The notes beneath the pieces were generated by a model. It did no database searches, had not been told where the DNA came from, and saw only the letters and a program-made list of their open reading frames with translations. A DNA stretch of 26,269 bases, from assembly GCA_014084085.1 (NCBI GenBank), contig NPFB01000136.1, positions 708 to 26,976 on the forward strand. The letters run 5' to 3'. The stretch is from Hondaea fermentalgiana (Eukaryota > Sar > Bigyra > Thraustochytrida > Thraustochytriidae). A program made the translations under genes and the position numbers. This document shows positions 17,569-26,244 of this stretch, in pieces (the stretch's first letter is position 1; each line of letters opens with the position of its first letter).

Positions 17569-18156
17569 GATGCCTGTCTACGTGCGCGCACGAGGCTCGG
17601 CACACTTGAACAAGCTTTTGAGAATCTGGCGATCTCGATCTCACGGCAAACCTTTCTCAGGCACCTTGAGGCAGAGCGCGCGAGCGGAGCCCTCGTCTAG
17701 CTAGGTAGCCCTTTGTGCGTTGCGCTGGCGTGCTTCGCACTGCCTCCGCAGCCGACGCGCGCTCGCACGTCGGGGCGCTCGCTCGTTCGTACGCTCGCTG
17801 CGCCACTCGCTGCGCCGTTTTGGATTCGCTGCCATTGCTCTGCTTGACTACGTAAAGAGCCGCAAGTCATACATTCACTTGGGCTCAATGGAAAATTGCC
17901 CGCGCAAGCACTTGTAATTGTTTTGAATGATGGTAGTTAGTAGTTATTTACTGCGGCTTTGGGCTTGCTGGCGGTTATGCACAATGCGTTAGGGCCTAGG
18001 TCACGCCACTTAGGCCTATCTAGGCATGCATCATAGATTTCATAATCAAGCACTGCGGCGGGTCTTTTATGCATGCAAACTTGGGCAGAGTAATCACATG
18101 CTTGACCGCGCCCGCCGCCTTTTCCTTTCCGGTTCCTGCTATTGCCATTGCTCCTC
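17569..18156. promoter_or_regulatory. Intergenic region upstream of the tandem-NTF2 gene
   Basis: A 588-base gap lies between two minus-strand genes. The part near 17569-17830 is GC-rich with CGCTCG-type repeats and probably holds the NTF2 promoter. The part from 17940 to 18156 is the 3' flank of the exonuclease. It contains TTAGGGCCTAGG (17989-18000), TAGGCCTATCTA (18011-18022) and the pair GCATGCAT / ATGCATGC (about 18025-18032 and 18069-18076), which could form a stem. Confidence 0.5.
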
Positions 18157-19854
18157 TCATGCCGAGGCCAGAGAAGGAGCGCGACGCATGTCGGACCACA
18201 CAAGGTCACCCGGCGGGAGGGCCAGGTTCGTGGATAGCTTGACGAGTTCTTTTCCAAAAAGAAGCGTCTCAATGCCATCCTTGATCATGCGATCCGTGCG
18301 TTTTTTGGGATTGTCGAGCGTGCGCACGTGCTCTACGAGCGCCTCAACCGAGCCGTGAGCAGCAATAAGCTTGAGAGCCGTCTTGTGACCGACATGTTTG
18401 ATACCAGGAATATTGTCTGCGGCGTCGCCTACAAGTGATAGGTAGTCAATGTGCTGCGACGGCTGGAGACCAGGAAAGAGCGTCCGAAACCGCGACTCGT
18501 CCACAATGTCCATCGCATCCGCCAGCACCTCGTTATATGAGAAGCGCGGGGCTTTGCGAGGGAAGGCAAACTTTTTTCCTGGCTTGAGCAAGCGTGTGCC
18601 AGCATCGATTAGCTGCATAAAATCCTTGTCGCTCGAAACAATGTCGACCCGAGCACCTTGCCTCCGTGCACGAACTGCAAGAGTGGCAATAACGTCGTCA
18701 GCCTCGAGCTGCGGGAGACAAACGTAGTGAATATCTTCGCGATCGAAACGCTCGCGAGCCATTTGAAAGACCATTGACACCTCCACAGGCCCTTGCTCCC
18801 GATGGGACTTGTAGCCAGGAAAGTTGTCGTAGTGCGTAAACTTCGAGACGGCTTCCTCCGTGAACTCGCTGGCTTCCTTCGAGAAGTCATCGACGCTGTC
18901 TGCATAGGCGCTCATGAGTTGTGCAAAAACTTGCAGAGACTCGGCATACTCTCGGCCAAGTTGTGCCACGCGCATATCGTCGTGGGCAGCAGCGGTCTCT
19001 GCCGTTGCGACGTATTCGTGCATGCGTGCGGCGTGACTTGCAAGCGATGCCAGCTCAGGCTCGCTTCCAAGCGGAACACGCGTTTCGAGCGAGCTTGACA
19101 GACGTTCTGCGGCCACGTTAAACTCTTGATGTGTCGAGGACTCCTTGGCACCTTCCCTGGCGCGAGCTGCCTCGCGAACCTCTTGAGGAAATTCGCGAGC
19201 GCAGCGACTCGAAATGCTCTCGAGCAAGCTTATGTCAGATTGCAAATCTCGCAGTGTGGAGGCGACGTTGGACGAGAATACTTGCTCGGATTGCTTCTCC
19301 ATTGCTTGGAGTTCGCGTTCCGCCACGTCTCGCGCAGAGGTGATGGCGCCTTGCCGAGCCTGTCGTGCGCCGGAACCGTCAAAGATCACGCTGACATGAG
19401 TCGGATCCGAATAATGGATCACTTGCGACACCTTGCGAAAGTACGAGACGGCAACGGTGCGTAAAAAGTGCTCGTCGACGTCCTCACCCTCTCCGTTCCG
19501 CATGCCATGGTACTGACGAAACAGGAGCGGCCACCCGTCGATGAGGAGGACGCGCGCTTCAGGGTCGAGACATTTTCCGAACTCTGCGTCTCGCTCGCTT
19601 TTGTTTCTATTTTCCCTTGGACTTCCATCGTTCGCGTCTACGATTTTGTTCAAGTCACCTTCGCCGTCGCCGCCGCCGTCGTCGTCGTTAAGTTGTGTTT
19701 TGACCGCTGATGCTACTCGGAGACTCTCCGCGCGCGACGACAACTTCGCCACAAAGCATGGCCTGCGCGTCCATGCCCGCGCTTCCACGCCGCCGTTCTG
19801 CGGGATCGCGCAGACCGCCCATCGCGCCGCCGCGCGACGCGCCGCGCTTCGCAT
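18157..19854 (-). CDS. 5'-3' exonuclease (FEN/Pol I exo-domain type), probably mitochondrial, with large insertion
   Basis: The 565-residue protein carries the metal-dependent 5'-3' exonuclease fold of DNA polymerase I and flap nucleases, like plant organellar OEX proteins. Acidic metal ligands lie in LLIDG (D106), IFDG (D159), EADD (E384, D386, D387), SSDKD (D409, D411) and GDAADNIPG (D477, D480). They are followed by a helix-hairpin-helix clamp at GIKHVGHKTALKLI. The N-terminus (1-50) is rich in R, A and S, has only two acidic residues (E24, E43), and fits a mitochondrial presequence. The YK..R motif (Y348, K349, R352), normally about 10-20 residues after FDG, lies some 185 residues later. 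The intervening 166-343 is an in-frame helical E/A/S/Q-rich insertion. I start at the ATG at 19854. The frame stays open far upstream, but that part translates a poly-A tract and antisense NDUFA13, so it is not coding. No polymerase domain follows. Confidence 0.87.
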   Translation of the reverse strand: MRSAARRAAARWAVCAIPQNGGVEARAWTRRPCFVAKLSSRAESLRVASAVKTQLNDDDGGGDGEGDLNKIVDANDGSPRENRNKSERDAEFGKCLDPEARVLLIDGWPLLFRQYHGMRNGEGEDVDEHFLRTVAVSYFRKVSQVIHYSDPTHVSVIFDGSGARQARQGAITSARDVAERELQAMEKQSEQVFSSNVASTLRDLQSDISLLESISSRCAREFPQEVREAARAREGAKESSTHQEFNVAAERLSSSLETRVPLGSEPELASLASHAARMHEYVATAETAAAHDDMRVAQLGREYAESLQVFAQLMSAYADSVDDFSKEASEFTEEAVSKFTHYDNFPGYKSHREQGPVEVSMVFQMARERFDREDIHYVCLPQLEADDVIATLAVRARRQGARVDIVSSDKDFMQLIDAGTRLLKPGKKFAFPRKAPRFSYNEVLADAMDIVDESRFRTLFPGLQPSQHIDYLSLVGDAADNIPGIKHVGHKTALKLIAAHGSVEALVEHVRTLDNPKKRTDRMIKDGIETLLFGKELVKLSTNLALPPGDLVWSDMRRAPSLASA

Positions 19855-19922
19855 GGCGTCTTGCGCTCGCACGTTTGGTCTCGCTCGCCATGTGTCCCAG
19901 ACGTGACTGACAGACAAAAGAG

Positions 19923-19958
19923 AAAAAAAAAAAAAAAAAGGAAAGGAAAAAAAAAAAA
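19923..19958. repeat. Paired poly(dA) tracts
   Basis: Runs of 17 and 12 adenines are separated by a short GGAAAGG, giving an all-purine plus strand. They lie about 70-100 bases upstream of the exonuclease start. Confidence 0.95.
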
Positions 19959-20125
19959 GCGAGGGGGTTCCATTCCGGTTCTGCGGTAGTTCTTTATCGT
20001 GGCGACGCGGCCGGGGGCGGCACTGCAGCGGCGGAGATGGAGCGCGCGCAAGTGGATCAAAGCGGCGCACAAGTGGGTTATGCGGAGCGGAGCAACTCGA
20101 ACTCTCGACCGCGGAGGCTGAGCTG

Positions 20126-20147
20126 GAGAGAGAGAGAGAGAGAGAGA
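20126..20147. repeat. (GA)11 dinucleotide repeat
   Basis: Perfect GA repeat in the leader or promoter region of NDUFA13. Confidence 0.95.
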
Positions 20148-20201
20148 CTGGGGAAGCAAGCAGGGAGCTAGCTAGCGAGCTAGTGCTAGCTGCCACTGCA
20201 G

Positions 20202-20232
20202 GCAGCAGCAGCAAGCAGCAGCAGCAGCAGCA
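20202..20232. repeat. Interrupted CAG repeat
   Basis: CAG units with one extra A. They lie in the probable 5' leader of NDUFA13, not in coding sequence. Confidence 0.88.
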
Positions 20233-20355
20233 GGGCGGAGGAGGACGAGCAGAGCGCAGAGCGAGCGGAGCAGCGCGGGCCCGCGGAGAGCAGGCAGCGG
20301 CGGAGCAGCGCGCGCAGAGCGAAGAGGCAGGCAGGCAGGTAGGCAGGCAGGCACG

Positions 20356-20751
20356 ATGGCGACGCCTCTCAAGAGCAAGCCGGTGCAGGACATGCCGCCG
20401 CCGGGCGGCTTCAAGCCCTTCAGCGTGGCGGCCGAGATGCCCAAGCCGCGCATCTCGGGGTTCGGGCTCTTCGCGCTGACGGCCGCGACGTGCGCCGTGG
20501 GATTCTACATCATGGGCCAGGGCAACATTGAAAGGCGGGCGCTCAAGATGGAGAAGCGCGAGCGCCGCATGGCCATCGTGCCCTTCCTTCAGGCCGAGGA
20601 GGACGCGCGTTTCGTGCGTCTCTCGCAAAAGGCCAAGGACGAGGAGGCCCGCATTATGAAGGACGTTCCCGGATGGGACGTCAACGAAAAGGTGTACAAC
20701 ACGCAGTCGTGGTTTGTCCCCACGCACGTCAACAACAAGAGTCTCTGGTAA
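20356..20751 (+). CDS. NDUFA13: NADH dehydrogenase (complex I) subunit NDUFA13 / GRIM-19
   Basis: Accessory subunit of mitochondrial complex I, sitting at the junction of the membrane arm and the peripheral arm. The 131-residue protein matches GRIM-19 along its length. It has the family's N-terminal QDMPPPGGF block (11-19), then a single transmembrane helix (about 35-54, GLFALTAATCAVGFYIMGQG). A basic IERRALKMEKRERR segment follows, then AIVPFLQAEED (73-83), and the highly typical IMKDVPGWDVNEKVYNT (100-116). Human NDUFA13 has 144 residues and ends a little later. The ATG is in a strong context (GCACGATGG). The gene is divergent from the exonuclease gene. The stop overlaps a weak donor-like GGTAAGG, but the length fits the family, so I read it as a true stop. 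Confidence 0.97.
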   Translation: MATPLKSKPVQDMPPPGGFKPFSVAAEMPKPRISGFGLFALTAATCAVGFYIMGQGNIERRALKMEKRERRMAIVPFLQAEEDARFVRLSQKAKDEEARIMKDVPGWDVNEKVYNTQSWFVPTHVNNKSLW

Positions 20752-21931
20752 GGAAAACGAGGACGGCAAGGTCGGTCACCTCAGCTTGTGCCTTGTCCCT
20801 TTTCCCTTCACCCAAAACACACACACGAAAATTAGCGCGCCTCAACGTCATGTCCAACAAGACTCGTTCGTAGGACTGCATGGTCTTCTTTTCCCTCTTC
20901 CCTGTATGCCACCATCCATCGACACGCATTGTCTTTTCGACCCCGACACTTTTCGTCTCTGTTCAAATCGTAGGCGGCTGGCTGGCCGTCCGGCTGGCTG
21001 GCTGACTGTCTGACTACACGCCGCAATCGTGAGTTCCGTTTCGGCGTCGCAGTCGTCGCAGCAGCATGAGTCATCGTCCGATCATCGCAGAGCGACGGTT
21101 TCGTGGGTAAGTGGAGCAATTCACACAAATATCCCTGCCTAGCAGACCGAAGTTGTCGCGTAGAGAAGGAGATTAGATTTTGTTGCAATGGCGAGAGAAA
21201 ATGAGATTTTACAGTTGATTGTCTGGTTGTTTCCTTCCTTGATTGATTGCATGACGCGTGTCGTTTCCACGAGCGACAAGAAGAGGAAAAGACAATGAAT
21301 CACCTGTATTACCTGATACAAAGGGGGGAAAGCACAGAAGCGCCTTCCTCCCTTTTAGTTCCAGACTTGAGCGGATCGGACACATCAACCTTTCATTAAC
21401 GTGTCTTGTAGGACCTCATTCTCTCGATTTGATCTCAGACGAGGGTGGTCAAAAATAAAAAACATGAGAGTTCTTGCTCGCTTACTTTTTTTCTCTCTCG
21501 TGCGCGTGTCATTTGCGAAACGTTCGTCATTACGATTATAAAATTTCAAAAAATGTAATCCGTCAAGACCAAAGTCCTATACAAAACACCTTGTTGACAG
21601 CATCTCCGCGCCCCTAGATTTTTTACTTTTCGAGGAAGGAGAAAAAGAAAAAAGAATCCATCACACAAGATCGACGATAGTGATTTTCAAATGAGAAAAG
21701 AGAAGAAAAATTTCGAAGCGCCCAGACAACATTCTTCGACTTACGTTGTGTCCAAGTCAGCAGCAATCAACAAGAGAGAGGGATTTAAGGAGCGTCAAAA
21801 GAAAAAAGTGTGGATGTATATCAACAACGATTCCAAGACCAGAGCGCGCGAGCCGAGTGCAAAAAAGAACAGAGCGACAACGGCTTAGTTGGCCACCCGA
21901 TACGTTTTTACGGCTTCGTCTGTGTTTCAGA
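20752..21931. other. Convergent intergenic region between NDUFA13 and Sec23
   Basis: This 1.18-kb gap contains both 3' regions. GGCTGGCTG repeats lie near 20981-21004. From about 21200 the sequence is AT-richer, with several A and T runs (for example 21486-21492 and 21547-21556). Open frames on both strands are short and unrecognisable. I see no RNA gene. Confidence 0.5.
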
Positions 21932-24556
21932 TTAGCTTGATTCCACAGAGAGCTTGATGAGGTGCTGCATAAAGACCTGCAGCGAAACGTCGTCGGTGAA
22001 GATGCGCTGCTGACTGCTCGAGTCCGAGTTCTCGGGTGGGTTGACACGCGCAACGAGAAAACGAGCCTGGGACTTGTGCTGGTCGGCAGGAATGTAACGC
22101 GGAAGCGGGAAACGGTCCTCCATGACGGCCTGTGCATCTTCCTTGGGTGCTTGCAAAAGGGACTTGAAGTTGGCGTATTCGGGCTTGTTATGATAACCGG
22201 CATCACGCCAGGAGACAATAGTCTCGCCGTGGAAAACGACAACCGTAAAGAATGTGTCGAGCAAGAGAATGACGTCCGGCTTGATGGACGAGGCGTCGAG
22301 CAGCACAGGGACAGGTGGGCCCGAGAAAGAGTAGCTTAGAAGCGCCGGTTGGATCATGACGAGCGAATCGGACGTGTTGTTGCGTGTGAGTGTCATGCGG
22401 TAATAAGCACTTTCGTCCGGGGAGTTGTTGGAGATCTGCAAAAAGGGCGAACGACGGAGGAAAAAGAGAAATTGCGGGAAAATGGTGAACTCAGACGGCA
22501 GACGAAACGAGCTCGGATCGTCCTTGCGGTACTCTGCGAATCGAGCACAAAGACGAATGAGACTGCGATCAAGCCAGCGCAAGACGTCCGTAAGGTCCTC
22601 GTCGTTGACACGGTAGACGGCTGCCCGAGCCATGAGGACGGCAGCGGCCTCTTGATCGAAAGAGGGGCCGATACTCGTGACGTTCGGGTCGCTCTGCACG
22701 AGCCCACCGACAGTCGTGACGCGCATGCGGAAGCGGCCATTGGCGTGCTGATAGCTGGTGATGAACTGCGTGTACCTCCTGCGCGGGCCATGCATCGCTT
22801 GTTGCTGTTGCTGCTGTTGCTGTTGCTCCGAGCCTTGGACCTCAAAATACAGTGCGATGGTGCTCTGCGGGTCCAAGCCGCACAACCGCCAGGCATACGT
22901 GCCACCCTCGCCGACCTCGGTCTCACTAACAGACGGCGACTTCTTCTTGAGCGAGGAGCAGGAACCAATGGCGCCGCGCACCTTGTACTCGCGCGATGTG
23001 ATGCATTCGAGTGTGCCTGCAAAGCCCATGCGCAGGTGGCCACGGTCTTGCTCGGTTGTCTTTTCGTCCGAAGGGTGTCGCGTAAAAACGCGACGGAAGG
23101 ATTCCTTAAAGACAGACTGGCCAAAGCTGTCGGCCAGCACGACAAGGCCGCCCGTTTTGTCGACGCAGGTCTTCATCTCGAGAAGACCAACCTGGTCATA
23201 GCAGCAGCCAAAGAGGTCGACGACGTGGCAGTTGATCACGCAGCGCTGCGTGAGCGCATCGTAATGCTTTTTTGCCTGCTCAAAGAGATCGGCCCGGCCC
23301 TTGCTCAAGTCTGCGTGAGAGCGCATGGTGTCCTTGAGGTCGAGCTTGGCGACAGCACCAGGACCCATGGTGGCCGGTCCGCCGATGAAGAGCATGATGC
23401 GGGCGCCACGACGGTTCCAGAGCTTTTCAAGCATACCCACGGCTACACTTACGGCTACGCCCGTGCAGCGCTGCGGGCGTTGGTTCTGGCCCGTCGGCCA
23501 CGGGTCACGTGTGAGGTCCGAGAGGATGGCGTCAAGGGTCACGAGGGCCTCGGAGACCGGCTGGAGAAAGCGCTCCGCACCAGGCGGGAAGCCCCCTGCA
23601 CCCTGTGTTGCGCCCTGGGGCTGCCGGTTGACAGGAAGTCCCAGGAGGGCATGAATGCGATCTGCAGAAATGTCCTTGTTGCCGCGGAAAACATAACTCC
23701 GCGAAGCCTCGGCAAAGTTGAGTTCGTGGACGTGCACAACGCTGCCAAAGGTGATGAGTCCAACCAGGGCGTTTTCGGGCAGGATGCTCATGCTCTGGAG
23801 AATGGAATCCTTGAGGGACTCGAGCTCGGTCTCGGAGACGGCAACGTCAAGCACAAAAACGAAGACAGGGGGGCCAGCGTTCCGGTTCGGGAGCTCGTAC
23901 TCTACAGTGGTATACTGGGGGATGAGCTCTGCGGGCAGATTGACCTCGGTGATGTTTTCTGCGTAATGAGGCGGGAACGGATTCCGCGTCATGCAGAACG
24001 GGCAGCTCCACAGTTTGGATCGCATGTCAGTGGTGGACCAAGGAGAGAGGACGGCCATGCAGTTGGAGTTTTTGCAGCGAATTGGCTCGTACTCGAGCAC
24101 AGGCATGCCTTCGATGCGTTTAAGAGGCGTGTACAGGGCTGCAACGGGCACGACTGCGCGCTCGGCATCAAGCTTGTTGCTTGGGAACGTGTTAAAGGAG
24201 AATCGAACACCGTTGCGTTCTTCCTCGCCGGCAAAGTCATAGGCGACAGCTTGTTGCTGCTGCTGCGCGTACTGTTGCTGCTGCTGTTGCTGTGCCTGCT
24301 GCTGGCCATAGCCTTGGTCGTATTGGCCTTGGGGCTGCTGCTGCTGCTGCTGGCCATACTGCTGTTGCTGGGCGTACTGTTGTTGCTGGTCGTACTGCTG
24401 CTGCTGCGGCTGCTGCTGTTGGTACTGCTGTTGCTGCTGGTATTGTTGCTGCTGCGGCTGCTGTTGCTGCGGTTGCTGGTACTGTCCCTGCTGCTGAGCG
24501 TAGCCCTGCTGCGGCGCGTACCCGCCGCCGCCCTGGTTGTAGCCGCCTTGCTGCAT
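21932..24556 (-). CDS. SEC23: COPII coat GTPase-activating subunit Sec23
   Basis: Sec23 pairs with Sec24 in the inner COPII coat at ER exit sites and stimulates GTP hydrolysis by Sar1. Residues 115-874 align with Sec23 from end to end. [20 protein letters not shown] is followed by a zinc finger (C161, C166, C185, C188). Next come the trunk domain with [14 protein letters not shown] and [12 protein letters not shown] (385-396), [13 protein letters not shown] in the helical domain, and the gelsolin domain with [12 protein letters not shown]. The C-terminus is [22 protein letters not shown] (699-707) holds the arginine-finger region that inserts into Sar1. Unusual is the N-terminal 1-104, almost wholly Q, Y, G and P in repeats such as QQQQY, absent from typical Sec23. 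A Q9 run (578-586) expands a variable loop. The poly-Q regions are CAG/CAA mixtures. The frame is continuous with the conserved part, so the extension is taken as real. Confidence 0.96.
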   Translation of the reverse strand: MQQGGYNQGGGGYAPQQGYAQQQGQYQQPQQQQPQQQQYQQQQQYQQQQPQQQQYDQQQQYAQQQQYGQQQQQQPQGQYDQGYGQQQAQQQQQQQYAQQQQQAVAYDFAGEEERNGVRFSFNTFPSNKLDAERAVVPVAALYTPLKRIEGMPVLEYEPIRCKNSNCMAVLSPWSTTDMRSKLWSCPFCMTRNPFPPHYAENITEVNLPAELIPQYTTVEYELPNRNAGPPVFVFVLDVAVSETELESLKDSILQSMSILPENALVGLITFGSVVHVHELNFAEASRSYVFRGNKDISADRIHALLGLPVNRQPQGATQGAGGFPPGAERFLQPVSEALVTLDAILSDLTRDPWPTGQNQRPQRCTGVAVSVAVGMLEKLWNRRGARIMLFIGGPATMGPGAVAKLDLKDTMRSHADLSKGRADLFEQAKKHYDALTQRCVINCHVVDLFGCCYDQVGLLEMKTCVDKTGGLVVLADSFGQSVFKESFRRVFTRHPSDEKTTEQDRGHLRMGFAGTLECITSREYKVRGAIGSCSSLKKKSPSVSETEVGEGGTYAWRLCGLDPQSTIALYFEVQGSEQQQQQQQQQAMHGPRRRYTQFITSYQHANGRFRMRVTTVGGLVQSDPNVTSIGPSFDQEAAAVLMARAAVYRVNDEDLTDVLRWLDRSLIRLCARFAEYRKDDPSSFRLPSEFTIFPQFLFFLRRSPFLQISNNSPDESAYYRMTLTRNNTSDSLVMIQPALLSYSFSGPPVPVLLDASSIKPDVILLLDTFFTVVVFHGETIVSWRDAGYHNKPEYANFKSLLQAPKEDAQAVMEDRFPLPRYIPADQHKSQARFLVARVNPPENSDSSSQQRIFTDDVSLQVFMQHLIKLSVESS
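24243..24555 (-). repeat. Q/Y-rich coding repeat in the Sec23 N-terminus
   Basis: Imperfect CTG/TTG triplets on the plus strand read CAG/CAA on the coding strand. Tyrosine codons interrupt them at fairly regular spacing. The mixed codons argue for selection on the protein rather than a recent slippage expansion. Confidence 0.85.
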
Positions 24557-25404
24557 CTTCGTGCCTCGCCCGGTTGTTCCCTTTCCGGTCGCAACTCGGC
24601 TCGAATCGGCTCTGCCGGGGTGCAGCCGAGGTCGTCCGGCGGCTCCGGCAGACGCCTGCTGCTCGTGCCGCTCGCGCGCGCGCTCGCTCGCTCGCCTGCC
24701 CGCTCGCGCGCGATCTCTCGCTCACGCTCTGCGCGGCTTCGTCTCGTGTCCTACTTGTCGACGTGGCACCACGCCTCCGTAGCACTGCCTACTGCTGCAC
24801 TACGGAGCCGGGAGAGAGGCGACGGCTAGGCCCGCCACGGTTGCGCACTTGCGCGCGGCCATTCCGCACTTACAGCGCACTATTCTCCACTTGTGGCCTC
24901 GACTCGCCCGTGTTCACGGTGAGCCAGCCCTCCAGTGTGGTGCGAGAGCACTGCAACCGTCGCTTCTACGATTTTCTGTTGATAAAGCCGAAGCTTCTGC
25001 AACCACGTGGACACGGGTCGCTGGCTGGCCGGGCGGGCTGCGCCATGTATGTATACGACCTCCCAGCCAGATGAAGAGCCTACCTCCGCACTGCACGCGG
25101 TCAGACCGCGCGGGCTCGCTTGCCAGCCAGCCGGAAACTCTCGCTCACAGTTCAAGTTGTTTGATAGCACAAGCATCCGCGTCAATAAAAAAATTATTTT
25201 TTTCCATCTTCTTCCTGTCGATCCGGGTATACGATGCAGTTGCCCATGGTGGCTGGCCATGGTGGTGTGGCTAGTTGGCGGCCAAACTCGAGGCGAACGC
25301 GAAGGCGAAGCGAAAGTATTGCAAGGGAAGGGCATGACAAGGAACTTTTCAAGGCATGGTGCGACACGACGCTCTCTCCCGAACCATTTTACTACTGTTA
25401 GCTC

Positions 25405-25410
<6 letters not shown>

Positions 25411-25440
<30 letters not shown>
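25411..25440. repeat. (CTG)10 microsatellite
   Basis: Ten perfect CTG units, with near-matching triplets on both sides. Confidence 0.95.
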
Positions 25441-25441
<1 letters not shown>

Positions 25442-25971
25442 CTGCTGGCCATGGTGGCTGCTCCATGTGCTTGGGATAGCCGATAGCAGAGATGACTGTG
25501 ACCGGGCACTGACAAGACGACCAACCAGCAACAAAAAGTGGGTGCTTGCACCTTCGAACACTATTGTCTCACTTTCCATCATGATGGTTTACGACTCGGT
25601 CGAGAGGGACAACGCCCCAGCAGAAGCAAGCGAGCACGCAAGCATAAACGGCAAGCGAGCAAGCAAGCATGGACGGCGAGCTCCTTCCTTTTGGGCCGAG
25701 CATTCGTCGGCGCCGAGCTCTCGTCAAGTTCTTTCTGTCTGCTCCCTTCTCTTCCCCCTCTCCTTCAAGTTCTTCATCTCTCTCGCTCTCCCCTGCCCCC
25801 CCCCCTCTCCCGCTTGTTTCTGCCGTATACCGCGGCCGCGTCTATTCTTTCTCCTGTTTCCTCTCCTCGGGCCGCTGTGCCTGGCCGGCTGCTTGTTCTT
25901 CTTTCTTTCCCTTTCGAGGCTTGTTTGCGTCTCTGCAACTGTATCCGCCTATGGCTCCTCTGCGGCTGTCT

Positions 25972-26060
25972 GTCAGTCTCTCTGTCTGTCTGTCTGTGTG
26001 TGTGTCTGTCTGTCTGTCTGTGTGTCTGTCAGTCTGTCTGTCAGTCTGTGTGTCAGTCTC

Positions 26061-26103
<43 letters not shown>

Positions 26104-26104
26104 G
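25972..26104. repeat. Long (TCTG)n array with GTCA/GTGT variants
   Basis: About 130 bases of TCTG units with scattered TCAG and TGTG variants. The last part (about 26060-26104) is the most uniform. Confidence 0.95.
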
Positions 26105-26198
26105 CGCAGGTTGCGGCGGATCGGGAGCAGAAGCGGAGCGCCGGCAGCGCGCGTCGGCAGCGGCGCGGCGCGAGAGGGCAGCCGGGCGGCGGGCGAGC

Positions 26199-26244
26199 GC
26201 AGACAGACAGACAGACAGACAGACGGGGACAGGCAGACAGACAG
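26199..26244. repeat. (CAGA)n array, inverted copy of the TCTG array
   Basis: A pure run of CAGA units up to 26224 is followed by interrupted units. It is the reverse complement of the TCTG array that ends 95 bases to the left. Confidence 0.93.

Larger units (their letters stand above)
19855..20355. promoter_or_regulatory. Divergent promoter shared by exonuclease and NDUFA13
   Basis: The 501-base spacer separates the start codons of two divergent genes that both appear to encode mitochondrial proteins. It contains two poly(dA) runs (19923-19939 and 19947-19958), a (GA)11 run (20126-20147), CTAGCTAGC-type palindromic sequence (about 20167-20191), CAG repeats and a GGCA array next to the NDUFA13 ATG. 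Poly(dA:dT) tracts are known to exclude nucleosomes in eukaryotic promoters. That they do so here is inference. Confidence 0.6.

Noticed and set aside
19855..20769. Upstream 305-codon extension of the exonuclease frame
   Set aside because: It reads antisense through NDUFA13 and the poly(dA) tracts (giving poly-F). The presequence-like ATG at 19854 is the sensible start.
22349..24829. 826-codon open frame on the plus strand, opposite Sec23
   Set aside because: It is the antisense shadow of a strongly conserved gene. Poly-Q on the coding strand gives poly-L on this strand, and the rest has no family resemblance.
24880..25551. 223-codon minus frame with a poly-Q run and a good internal ATG at 25452
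   Set aside because: Apart from the CTG-repeat-encoded Q run it has no recognisable or protein-like content, and it lies in the Sec23 upstream region.
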